A DNA stretch of 64,000 nt, taken from assembly GCF_018131005.1 (NCBI RefSeq), contig NZ_JAFCJK010000004.1, positions 434,001 through 498,000 of the forward strand. The letters are read 5' to 3'. Below are positions 42,640 through 50,574 of this stretch, piece after piece. Origin of the DNA: Bradyrhizobium lablabi (GTDB lineage: Bacteria > Pseudomonadota > Alphaproteobacteria > Rhizobiales > Xanthobacteraceae). The position numbers and the translations under genes are program-made. The notes beneath the pieces are model-generated. The model was not told the origin of the DNA and did no database searches. It saw only the letters and a program-made list of their open reading frames with translations. Within the stretch, counting starts at the first letter, position 1. Each line of letters begins with the position of its first letter.

Positions 42640-43422
42640 TCAGAACGCGGTATATCCGCCGTCGATCACGAAGCAGTCCGCCGTATGATAGGACGAGGCC
42701 TTGCTCATGAGGTAGACGGCGATGCCGCCGAAGTCGCTGGGCTCGCCGAAGCGGCGCACCGGGATGCGCGGCATGACGTTTGCGACGAACTTCTCGTTCG
42801 CCATGATGCCCGCGGTCATGTCGCTCTTGATCCAGCCGGGCAGGATCGCATTTGCAGTGACGCCGTAGCGCGCGAGCTCGACGGCGAGGGCGCGGCACAG
42901 CGCGTTCAGCGCGGCCTTCGTGCCGGCATAATGTTCGTTGCGAGCGGTGCCGAACAGCGAAGCGAGACTCGAGGTCGCGACCAGCCGGCCGAACTTGTCG
43001 CCGGCGTCCGCACGCTCGGTCATGCGGCGTGCCGCGGCCTGGAAGACATGGAACACGCCGTCGAGATTGGTCGCGAACATTTTTCGCCATTCCTCCTCGG
43101 TTCGGTCGATGAAGGCGCGGCGTCCGCCGCCGCCGATCCCGGCATTGGCGAAGCAGCCGTCGACGCGCCCGAAGGTATCGAGCGTCGCCTGCATTGCAGC
43201 CTTGACCGACGCGGCATCGCTGACGTCGCAGATTTGGGTTGCGACCTTGCCGGGGCCGGACGCCATCGACGCCGCCGCGCTCTTGTTCTTCTCAGCATTG
43301 CGGCCCCAGATCGAGACGTTGCAGCCGGCGGCATTCAGGGCCTGCGCGATGCCGAGCCCGATGCCGCCATTGCCGCCGGTGATGACCGCGACGCGGCCGC
43401 TGAGGTCGAAGATGCTGCTCAT
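42640..43422 (-). CDS. short-chain dehydrogenase/reductase, classical
   Basis: A 260-residue classical SDR with an intact active site: TGGNGGIGLGIA for the cofactor, NAGIGGGGR, the catalytic serine in VATSSLASLFG, and YAGTKAALNALCRALAVELA for Tyr and Lys. GWIKSDMTAG is the substrate loop. It would oxidise or reduce a hydroxy/keto compound with NAD(P)H. Two starts are possible, 43434 and 43422; I prefer 43422 because GGAAA lies upstream. It is divergent from the PaaG-like/kinase operon with 157 bases between, so it may supply the keto/hydroxyacyl step of that system (compare LvaD). Confidence 0.87.
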   Translation of the reverse strand: MSSIFDLSGRVAVITGGNGGIGLGIAQALNAAGCNVSIWGRNAEKNKSAAASMASGPGKVATQICDVSDAASVKAAMQATLDTFGRVDGCFANAGIGGGGRRAFIDRTEEEWRKMFATNLDGVFHVFQAAARRMTERADAGDKFGRLVATSSLASLFGTARNEHYAGTKAALNALCRALAVELARYGVTANAILPGWIKSDMTAGIMANEKFVANVMPRIPVRRFGEPSDFGGIAVYLMSKASSYHTADCFVIDGGYTAF

Positions 43423-43579
43423 TGGGGTTTCCATTTGGTTCGGCGCGCGTTAATCGTGCGCTCGAGGGACGGGCTTGAGGCCAACCATGGACAAGCCCGG
43501 CGCAAAAATCAAATATGGGCCGACGCATCAAGGTCGACCTACTGCGGTACCAACCGCGAAACAACCGGCAGAGGAAACC

Positions 43580-44374
43580 ATGCAATTCAAGCACGTCACG
43601 CTCGATTTCGACGGGTCGGTCGCGATCCTCAAGCTCGACCACCAGGAGGTGATGAATGCGGTCTCGATCGACATGCTCGGCGGCCTTGCCGAGGCGCTGG
43701 ATGCGATCGACGACAAGCGCGACGAGGTGCGCTGCCTCGTCATCACGGGTGCGGGCCGCGCCTTCTGCACCGGCGCCAATCTGCAGGGCCGCAATAGCCA
43801 ACAGAAGCCCGGCAGGAGCAACGCCGGCGCGGCGCTCGAAACCGCCTTCCATCCGTTCCTGCGCCGCTTGCGTAAGCTGCACTGTCCGATCGTCACGGCG
43901 GTGAACGGCGCTGCCGCTGGCGCTGGCATGAGCTTCGCCCTGATGGGCGACATGATCCTGTGCGCCCGCTCGTCCTATTTCCTGCAGGCGTTCCGCCGCA
44001 TCGGGCTGGTGCCGGATTGCGGCTCGACGTGGCTGTTGCCGCGGCTGATCGGCAAGGCGCGCTCGGTCGAGCTGTCGCTGCTCGGCGAGCGGCTGCCGGC
44101 GGAGAAGGCGCTGGAATGGGGCCTTGTCAACCGCGTCCATGACGATGGCGCGCTGATGGAGGAGGCGATGAAGCTCGCCCGTGAGCTCGCCGACGGCCCG
44201 ACGACCGCGCTGGCGCTGATCAGAAAACTCTATTGGGACAGCCCGGAGAACTCCTACGAAGAACAGCTCAACCTCGAATTCGAGTCGCAGCGCATCGCCG
44301 GCAGCACCGAGGACTTCAGGGAAGGCGTCACCGCGTTCCTCGAGAAACGTCCCGCAAAGTTCAAGGGCAAATGA
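43580..44374 (+). CDS. PaaG-like enoyl-CoA hydratase/isomerase
   Basis: A 264-residue crotonase. The usual second-glutamate segment is replaced by FLQAFRRIGLVPDCGSTWLLPR, matching PaaG, in which the aspartate of PDCG is the catalytic base of isomerisation. The oxyanion loops CTGANLQ and NGAAAGAGMSFALMGD are present, and the tail EGVTAFLEKRPAKFKGK is PaaG-like. It could be the missing PaaG of the phenylacetate pathway or an isomerase for 3-enoyl-CoA made by the neighbouring genes. GAGGAAACC precedes the ATG at 43580. Its stop overlaps the kinase start (ATGA), so both are coupled. Confidence 0.87.
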   Translation: MQFKHVTLDFDGSVAILKLDHQEVMNAVSIDMLGGLAEALDAIDDKRDEVRCLVITGAGRAFCTGANLQGRNSQQKPGRSNAGAALETAFHPFLRRLRKLHCPIVTAVNGAAAGAGMSFALMGDMILCARSSYFLQAFRRIGLVPDCGSTWLLPRLIGKARSVELSLLGERLPAEKALEWGLVNRVHDDGALMEEAMKLARELADGPTTALALIRKLYWDSPENSYEEQLNLEFESQRIAGSTEDFREGVTAFLEKRPAKFKGK

Positions 44375-45357
44375 TCGAGGCCGAGCTTGGACGCTGCGTC
44401 GCCGCCTTTTATCCGGGCGCGACCGGCGTCACCGCCACCGCGAAACTTTCCGGCGGCGCCAGCCAGGAGACCTGGACCTTCGACATCGTGCACGCAAACG
44501 GCAACGTCGGCGCGATCCTGCGCCGCGCGCCGCCGGGCTTTGGGGCGGCGCCCGGCCGCGCCGCCGGGCTCGATGCGGAAGCGACGCTGATGCAGCTCGC
44601 GCATGATGCCGGTCTGCCGTCGCCGAAAGTGATGCATGTGCTGCGGCCGGAGGACGGCCTCGGCCGCGGCTTCATCATGGCGCGTGTCGAGGGCGAGACC
44701 ATCGCGCGCAAGATCTTGCGCGACGCGCAATTTGCAAAGGCGCGGCCGATCCTGGCGCGCCAGCTCGGGAAAGTGATTGCCGGTATCCATGGCCTGCCGC
44801 GGCAGAAGCTGCCAAAGCTGCGCAGCATGACGGCAACGAAGGAGATCGCCGATCTGGAACGCGAGTATCGCAGCTTCAACTGGCCGCGCCCGGTATTCGA
44901 GCTCGCGCTGCGCTGGTTGCGCGATCACGATCCGGGACCTTCGAGCGAGGTGACGCTGGTGCATGGCGATTTCCGCCACGGCAATCTCATCATCGGCCCG
45001 GACGGCGTGCGCGCGGTGCTCGATTGGGAACTTGCGCATGTCGGCGACCCCATGGAGGATCTCGGCTGGATCTGCGTGAACTCCTGGCGGTTCGGCGAGA
45101 TCGACAAACCGGTCGGCGGTTTCGGCTCGCGTGAGGATCTGTTTGCGGGATATGAGCAGGTTGGCCGCAAGGTCGACTCTGCGCGAGTGATGTTCTGGGA
45201 AGTGATGGGCACGCTGCGCTGGGGCGTGATGTGTTGCGGCATGATGCAACGGTTCCGCAGCGGACCAGACCATTCGATGGAACGCGCGATGATCGGACGC
45301 CGCGCCTCGGAGACGGAGATCGATTTGCTGAGGCTCTTGGCCCCACGGGGGACGTGA
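44371..45357 (+). CDS. APH-family phosphotransferase, ACAD10/11 or LvaA-like kinase
   Basis: A 328-residue aminoglycoside-phosphotransferase-fold kinase. The Brenner-type catalytic loop HGDFRHGN lies at 198-205 and the metal aspartate in DWELAHVGDP at 218-227. GGASQETWTFD forms the N-lobe nucleotide region. This subfamily is the one fused to the dehydrogenase in animal ACAD10/11, and is LvaA in the Pseudomonas levulinate operon, phosphorylating the 4-hydroxyl of 4-hydroxyacyl-CoA. Drug resistance is not implied. It overlaps the PaaG-like gene by four bases and is followed after one base by the DUF6285-type gene. Confidence 0.87.
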   Translation: MIEAELGRCVAAFYPGATGVTATAKLSGGASQETWTFDIVHANGNVGAILRRAPPGFGAAPGRAAGLDAEATLMQLAHDAGLPSPKVMHVLRPEDGLGRGFIMARVEGETIARKILRDAQFAKARPILARQLGKVIAGIHGLPRQKLPKLRSMTATKEIADLEREYRSFNWPRPVFELALRWLRDHDPGPSSEVTLVHGDFRHGNLIIGPDGVRAVLDWELAHVGDPMEDLGWICVNSWRFGEIDKPVGGFGSREDLFAGYEQVGRKVDSARVMFWEVMGTLRWGVMCCGMMQRFRSGPDHSMERAMIGRRASETEIDLLRLLAPRGT

Positions 45358-45358
45358 C

Positions 45359-45742
45359 ATGCAGGACGAACCTACACCGACTGAGTTGATCAAGGCCGTC
45401 GCCGATTTCCTGCGCAGCGAGATTGCTCCCGCAATCACGGGACACAACGGCTTCAAGCTCCGTGTCGGCATCAACGCGCTCGACCTGGTAGCGCGGCAGC
45501 TCACCCTGGAGCGGGACAGCGACTCGGCGGAGACCGCGCGGCTGAAGCAACTGCTCGGCGCCGACGGCCCGCTGATGGCGCTCAATCGTGTGCTGTCGGA
45601 GAAGATCGCCAAGGGCGAAGCGGATTTGCGGACGCCTGGGCTGTCGGAGCATCTCTGGCAAACCACGATGGACAAGCTCGCCGTCGATCAGCCGAACTAC
45701 GCGTCGTACAAGCGGGAGCTTGAGAACAGGACGAATTCGTAA
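45359..45742 (+). CDS. DUF6285-type small protein, probable kinase partner (LvaB-like)
   Basis: A 127-residue, highly charged, mostly helical protein without catalytic signatures (PTPTELIKAVADFLRSEIAP, LKVR-type helix FKLRVGINALDLVARQL, and a C-terminal LSEHLWQTTMDKLAVDQPNY). I recognise it as the DUF6285 family that habitually follows APH-type kinases. In the levulinate system the small protein LvaB is needed by the kinase LvaA, and I infer a similar role. It starts one base after the kinase stop. The gap after it (45743-45875) holds only a dispersed repeat. Confidence 0.78.
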   Translation: MQDEPTPTELIKAVADFLRSEIAPAITGHNGFKLRVGINALDLVARQLTLERDSDSAETARLKQLLGADGPLMALNRVLSEKIAKGEADLRTPGLSEHLWQTTMDKLAVDQPNYASYKRELENRTNS

Positions 45743-45746
45743 TGCG

Positions 45747-45862
45747 CCCTCATGCCCGGGAGAAAACGGAAGCGCGTCTTCGCGCAGATGACCCGGGCAA
45801 TCACCTCTTGTATTCGTCTTACCATCGAAGGCGACGATGGCCTGGACAAGCCCGGCCATGAC
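45747..45862. repeat. intergenic repeat with GCCCGG borders
   Basis: CATGCCCGGGAGAAAACGGAAGCGCGTCTTCGCGCAG on the left and GATGGCCTGGACAAGCCCGGCCATGACG on the right; CATGCCCGG and CCGGCCATG echo one another and the inner GCGCGTCTTCGCGC is a hairpin. The wording resembles a common Bradyrhizobium intergenic element. Confidence 0.5.
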
Positions 45863-45875
45863 GCTGAGAGAGCCG

Positions 45876-46655
45876 TTACCGCCCCAGCCATTTCGGCGGC
45901 CGCTTCTCCGAAAACGCCTTCGGACCCTCGATATAGTCCTGCGATGCAACCATCGCCTTCACCGCCGGATAGTCGCGCTGCTCCGCCATGGCCTGCTCCA
46001 GCGAAGTTTCGAGGCCCCTCTGGATCGCCTGCTTGGAAGCGCGGATCGACATCGGCGAGTTCTTGGCGATGGTTTCCGCCCAGCGCTCGGCCGCGACGAG
46101 CGCTTCGCCCTGCGGCACCACCTCGTTGACGAAGCCGAGCTCGAGACCTTCCTTGGCGCTGACGTGGCGGGCGGTGAGGATCATGCCCATGGCGCGCTTC
46201 AGGCCGATCTGCCGCGGCAGTCGGTGCAGGCCGCCGGCAAGCGCCGCGAGGCCGACGCGCGGCTCCGGCAGGGCGAAGGTCGCGTTCTCGGCGGCGACGA
46301 TCAGGTCGCAGGCGAGCGCAATTTCAAAGCCGCCGCCCATCGCGACGCCATTGACGGCGGCAATGATCGGCTTGTCGCAGTCGAAACGCGTGGTGAGGCC
46401 GGCGAAGCCGCCCTTGTCCCAGCCGCGCTTGCCGCCCGCCGCCTGCCATTTCAGGTCGTTGCCGGCGCAAAACGCCTTGTCGCCGGCGCCGGTGACGATC
46501 GCGACCCATTGTTCCGGATCGGCGGAGAAGTCGTCAAAGACCTTGTTGAGCTCGAAATGCGCATCGATATGCAGCGCGTTGTAAACCTCGGGGCGTGACA
46601 GCGTCACGATGGTGATGGGACCCTTGCGCGTCACGTTGGAGAATTTCAGATCCAT
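45876..46655 (-). CDS. enoyl-CoA hydratase/isomerase family protein
   Basis: A 259-residue crotonase. The oxyanion loops are FCAGNDLKWQ and NGVAMGGGFEIALACD. The second catalytic glutamate is retained in ATFALPEPRVGLAALAGG; the first hydratase glutamate is not obvious, since the loop reads GGGFEIAL. Hydratase or isomerase activity on medium/short acyl-CoA is likely. It has no close operon partner: it converges with the DUF6285-type gene and diverges from an acyl-CoA dehydrogenase across 211 bases that hold a good -35/-10 pair for the latter. Confidence 0.86.
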   Translation of the reverse strand: MDLKFSNVTRKGPITIVTLSRPEVYNALHIDAHFELNKVFDDFSADPEQWVAIVTGAGDKAFCAGNDLKWQAAGGKRGWDKGGFAGLTTRFDCDKPIIAAVNGVAMGGGFEIALACDLIVAAENATFALPEPRVGLAALAGGLHRLPRQIGLKRAMGMILTARHVSAKEGLELGFVNEVVPQGEALVAAERWAETIAKNSPMSIRASKQAIQRGLETSLEQAMAEQRDYPAVKAMVASQDYIEGPKAFSEKRPPKWLGR

Positions 46656-46772
46656 GTTCGCTCCCGTCGTTTTTCTGCGGCAAAGAATATTTTCGGCATC
46701 CTAGCGCGTGCGCGCCGAGCGGCGCCATCCAAATACGCAAGGCGACCGCGCGTGCAAGCGGCATCGCGCTCC

Positions 46773-46802
46773 TTGACTTGGTCGCACGCTTCTCACCTTA
46801 AT
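46773..46802 (+). promoter_or_regulatory. putative promoter of acyl-CoA dehydrogenase gene
   Basis: TTGACT (46773-46778) and CTTAAT (46797-46802) are separated by 18 bases, about 65 bases before the gene start. Confidence 0.4.
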
Positions 46803-46866
46803 CGAATGAACTGCTTGGGCCCGATAGCGCCTGGACGCAAAACGACAAGCAACAGTATTTGCGGGA

Positions 46867-48150
46867 GTGACTGCCTTGGATTTCAATCTGCCGGCCGACC
46901 TGACAGCGTATCTCGGCGAACTCGATTCCTTCATCGAACGCGAGATCAAGCCGCTCGAACAAGCCGATGACAACATCCGCTTCTTCGATCATCGCCGCGA
47001 ATGGGCGCGCACCGATTTCGACAATGGCGGCCTGCCGCGGCACGAATGGGAAGCGCTGCTGCGCAAGGCGAAGGACCGCGCCGACGCTGCCGGTCATCTA
47101 CGCTTCGCGATCCCGAAGCGCTATGGCGGCAGGGATGGCTCGAACCTCTGGATGGCCGTGATCCGCGAGCACTTCGCCGCCAAGGGCCTCGGCCTGCACA
47201 ACGATCTGCAGAACGAGCACTCGATCGTCGGCAATCTGCCTATTGTAACCATGCTTGACCGTTATGGAACCGACGAGCAGAAGGCGATGATCGATGGTTC
47301 CATCACCGGCAGATACCGCATCACGTTTGGTCTGACCGAACCCGAGCACGGCTCCGACGCCACCCACATGGAGACCAAGGCGGCTCCGGCGACCCGCGAC
47401 AACGTCAAGGGCTGGATCATCAACGGCGAGAAAATGTGGACGACCGGCATGCATGTCGCCACCCATTGCGCGCTGTTCGCGCGAACCTCGGGCAATGACG
47501 GCGACGCACGCGGCATCACCTGCTTCCTGGTGCCGGCAAAGTCGCCGGGCGTGAAGGTCGAGCAATATATGTGGACTTTCAACATGCCGACCGATCACCC
47601 GCGGGTCAGCTTTACTGACGTGTTCGTGCCGGAGGACGCGCTGTTCGGCGAGGTCGGCCGCGGGCTTTCGCTCGCCCAATGTTTCGTGCACGAGAACCGC
47701 ATCCGCCAGGCCGCAAGCTCGCTCGGCGCCGCGGTCTATTGCATCAATGAAAGCGTGAAGTATGCGCGTGAGCGCAAGCCGTTCGGGAAGGCCTTGGCCG
47801 AGAACCAGGCAATCCAGTGGCCGCTGGTCGAACTGGCAACGCAGGCCGAGATGCTCAGGCTGTTGATCCGCAAGACCGCCTGGGAGATGGATCAGCTCAC
47901 CCAGGCGGAGGTGGAGCACACCCTGTCCGACAAGGTCTCGATGTGCAATTATTGGGCTAACCGGCTCTGCTGCGATGCCGCCGACCGCGCGATGCAGGTG
48001 CACGGCGGCATGGGCTATTCGCGCCACAAGCCGTTTGAGCATATCTATCGCCACCACCGCCGCTATCGCATCACCGAGGGCAGCGAGGAGATCCAGAAGC
48101 GAAAGGTGGCGGGCTTCCTGTTTGGCTATATGGGAGCAGGGAAGCACTAA
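46867..48150 (+). CDS. acyl-CoA dehydrogenase
   Basis: A 427-residue acyl-CoA dehydrogenase. FAD-binding segments FGLTEPEHGSDATHM and WIINGEKMWTTGMH are typical, and the catalytic glutamate is kept in YRITEGSEEIQKRKV, in contrast to the ACAD11-like protein. It introduces the alpha-beta double bond in acyl-CoA and passes electrons to ETF. The start is uncertain: GTG at 46867 has no ribosome site, while TTG three codons later (46876) has GGGAG eight bases upstream and is probably the real initiator. It is divergent from the enoyl-CoA hydratase. Confidence 0.9.
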   Translation: MTALDFNLPADLTAYLGELDSFIEREIKPLEQADDNIRFFDHRREWARTDFDNGGLPRHEWEALLRKAKDRADAAGHLRFAIPKRYGGRDGSNLWMAVIREHFAAKGLGLHNDLQNEHSIVGNLPIVTMLDRYGTDEQKAMIDGSITGRYRITFGLTEPEHGSDATHMETKAAPATRDNVKGWIINGEKMWTTGMHVATHCALFARTSGNDGDARGITCFLVPAKSPGVKVEQYMWTFNMPTDHPRVSFTDVFVPEDALFGEVGRGLSLAQCFVHENRIRQAASSLGAAVYCINESVKYARERKPFGKALAENQAIQWPLVELATQAEMLRLLIRKTAWEMDQLTQAEVEHTLSDKVSMCNYWANRLCCDAADRAMQVHGGMGYSRHKPFEHIYRHHRRYRITEGSEEIQKRKVAGFLFGYMGAGKH

Positions 48151-48246
48151 AGCATGATCCGGAAAAGTGCGTAGCGGTTTTCCGAAAAGGTCATGCGCAA
48201 GCAACAAGCTAAAGCGCGATGATGATTCATCCTGATCTCATCGCGC
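48151..48246. repeat. family C repeat plus second palindrome
   Basis: The first half (48151-48200) begins with the same 26 or so bases as 23044 (AGCATGATCCGGAAAAGTGC and on). A second unit (48211-48246) has AAAGCGCGATGATGA and CATCGCGC ends. Together they fill the gap before the GFA gene. Confidence 0.7.
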
Positions 48247-48267
48247 GTTAGCTCCGAGGGAAGCCCC

Positions 48268-48744
48268 ATGATGGAAGGCGGATGCACCTGCGGACATATT
48301 CGCTACCGTCTCACGGGCAAGCCGATGATCGTCCATGCCTGCCATTGCCGCTGGTGCCAGCGCGAGACCGGCGCGGTTCACGGCCTCAATGCGCTGTACG
48401 AGGCCGAGAGGGTCGTGCACATCGCTGCCGAGCCTGAGATCGTGGATACGCCTTCGGCGAGCGGGCGCGGGCAGAAGATCGCGCGCTGCCCGCGCTGCAA
48501 GGTCGCGGTCTGGAGCAATTATCCGGGGGCGGGGTCCGCGGTGCGCTTCGTGCGCGTCGGCACGATGGATGATCCGGACCAATGCCCGCCCGATGTCCAT
48601 ATCTTCACCTCATCCAAGCAGCCCTGGGTTACGCTTCCGTCTGGCGTCAAGGCCTTCGCCGAGTTCTACGATCTCGACGAGGTCTGGTCGGACGAAGCGA
48701 AGGAGCGGCGGCGGATCATGCGGGAGAAGACGGGGAAGAAGTGA
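48268..48744 (+). CDS. GFA family protein (glutathione-dependent formaldehyde-activating-like)
   Basis: A 158-residue GFA/CENP-V-fold protein. Zinc ligands are seen in GGCTCGHIRY, HACHCRWCQRETG and ARCPRCKVAVWS, the complete cysteine set of the family. Function beyond zinc binding and possible glutathione-adduct handling is uncertain; true formaldehyde activation is not shown for most members. GAGGGAAGCCCC precedes the ATG at 48268 (second ATG directly after). It stands alone between an upstream repeat and a convergent acyl-CoA ligase. Confidence 0.85.
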   Translation: MMEGGCTCGHIRYRLTGKPMIVHACHCRWCQRETGAVHGLNALYEAERVVHIAAEPEIVDTPSASGRGQKIARCPRCKVAVWSNYPGAGSAVRFVRVGTMDDPDQCPPDVHIFTSSKQPWVTLPSGVKAFAEFYDLDEVWSDEAKERRRIMREKTGKK

Positions 48745-48845
48745 TGTGCGCTACCGCTCCAGCGCCGTTTGCAGCTCGGGCGGAGCCTGTCATCGGGTGG
48801 CGCCTCGCGCCGATCCGTTGATTTGGCCAGGAACGGCGGAGACGG

Positions 48846-50423
48846 CTAATTCACCTGCCTGTCCTTGCCCGCCCAATACGGATCGCGCAACGTCCGCCGC
48901 AAGATCTTGCCCGACGGGTTGCGCGGCAGCGCCGGGATGAAATCGACCGACTTCGGCGTCTTGAAGCCCGCGATGCGCTCGCGCGTAAAGTTGATGATGT
49001 CGGCCGCGGACGCGCTTTTGCCCGACTTCATCACCACGACGGCCTTCACCGCCTCGCCCCATTTGTCGTCGGGGATCCCGATCACGGCGGCTTCCGCGAC
49101 GTCGGGGTGATCGCAGATCGCGCTCTCGACCTCGGCGGGATAGATGTTCTCGCCGCCAGAGATGATCATGTCCTTGATGCGGTCGTGGATATAGAGATAG
49201 CCGTCGCTGTCCATGTAGCCTGCGTCGCCGGTGCGCAGCCAGCCGTCGCCGTCGATCGTACGCGCGGTCGCTTCGGGCAAATTCCAGTAACCCACCATAT
49301 TGGAGCCCGAGCGAGTGGCGATCTCGCCGACTTCGCCCGGCGGCAGAGGCCTGCCGTCGGGGTCGAGGATCGCGAGTTCGACGCCGGGCAGCGCCTTGCC
49401 CGCCGAGCGCATGCGATCGAGGCCCTCGATATGGTCCTCCGGCGGCAGCGCCACGATCGTGCCCGTCGTCTCGGTCATGCCGTACATCTGCACGAAGCCG
49501 CATTGGAAGACCTCGATGCATTCGTTCAGCAGCGCGGCGGGAATCGGCGAGGCGCCGTAGAGCATGTATTTGAGGCGGGAGAAGTCGACCTGCCGCGCGC
49601 GCGGCTGCCGCACCACGAACTGCATCGCAGCCGGCACCATGAAGAGCTTTGTGATGCCGGATTGTTCGAAGACGTCGAGCACCCTGGTCGGATCGAATTC
49701 ACGCTCTATCACGGCGCGCGCGCCGTGATAGAGGCCGACCACGCCCCAGCCGGAACCGCCGATGTGGAAGATCGGCATCGCGACCAGCGAGACGTCGTCG
49801 GCTGTCCACCGGTTCCATTCCGGCTTGTCGGCCTCGTTGATCTGCAGCAGGTTGAGCAAATTGGCATGCGACAGCATCGCGCCCTTCGGCTTGCCGGTTG
49901 TGCCTGAGGTATAGAGCTGAATTGCGATGTCCTTTGGTTCGATCATCACTCGCGGATCGTCGCCGCTCTGTGCGTCGCGCCAGGCCACAAAGTCGGGCCA
50001 TTCCGCCGCGCCGCCTTCGGTCGTGATGATCGTGCGCACGCTCGGCAGCTTGGTCCTGATGCTGCCGACCAGCGCGATGAATTCGGGTCCCGTGAACAGA
50101 ACCGGCGCCTTGCAGTCCTCGACGATGAAGGCCACCTCGGGCCCCGCGAGCCGCCAGTTGACCGGCGCCATCACGACGCCGGCCTTCATCGCGCCCATCA
50201 AGAGCTCGAAATAGACATCGCTGTTCTTGCCGATATAGACGATGCGCTCGCCCTTTCTGACGCCCATCGCGATCAGCGCGTTGGCGACCCGGTTGGTCTT
50301 GACGTCGAACTCGGCAAAGGTGGTCTGGCGGCCCTCGAACTCGAGAGCGATCGCGTTGCCGCGGCTCTTCGCGCGGTCGCGCACCATGTCGGCAAGGTTG
50401 GCCGGTCGTGCCGCAATGGACAT
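48846..50423 (-). CDS. acyl-CoA synthetase (fatty-acid-CoA ligase)
   Basis: A 525-residue adenylate-forming ligase that activates a carboxylic acid to its CoA thioester using ATP. The P-loop YTSGTTGKPKGAMLSH is near residues 177-192, YGMTETTG near 310, GWLRTGDAGYMD near 400, and the C-terminal catalytic lysine in PRNPSGKILRRTLRD. The chain-length preference is not readable. GGGGG lies four bases before the ATG at 50423. The DECR1-like reductase lies 151 bases upstream on the same strand. Confidence 0.9.
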   Translation of the reverse strand: MSIAARPANLADMVRDRAKSRGNAIALEFEGRQTTFAEFDVKTNRVANALIAMGVRKGERIVYIGKNSDVYFELLMGAMKAGVVMAPVNWRLAGPEVAFIVEDCKAPVLFTGPEFIALVGSIRTKLPSVRTIITTEGGAAEWPDFVAWRDAQSGDDPRVMIEPKDIAIQLYTSGTTGKPKGAMLSHANLLNLLQINEADKPEWNRWTADDVSLVAMPIFHIGGSGWGVVGLYHGARAVIEREFDPTRVLDVFEQSGITKLFMVPAAMQFVVRQPRARQVDFSRLKYMLYGASPIPAALLNECIEVFQCGFVQMYGMTETTGTIVALPPEDHIEGLDRMRSAGKALPGVELAILDPDGRPLPPGEVGEIATRSGSNMVGYWNLPEATARTIDGDGWLRTGDAGYMDSDGYLYIHDRIKDMIISGGENIYPAEVESAICDHPDVAEAAVIGIPDDKWGEAVKAVVVMKSGKSASAADIINFTRERIAGFKTPKSVDFIPALPRNPSGKILRRTLRDPYWAGKDRQVN

Positions 50424-50574
50424 GTGTCCCCCTTGATGTCTTGTTCTGGTTGCGCGGAGTGTGGCGATATCTCGCGGTAAAAACAATACGAGGACGATGG
50501 CCGCGACCGTCCGGCATCATCGTCCCCGGCCTGCGCCAGGACAGCATCGCAAGATGTGGCGAGAGATGCGCCGT

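Noticed and set aside
44371..45357. Antibiotic-resistance aminoglycoside phosphotransferase
   Set aside because: The APH fold is shared, but context and neighbours (ACAD11-like enzyme, DUF6285, crotonase) point to acyl-CoA metabolism.
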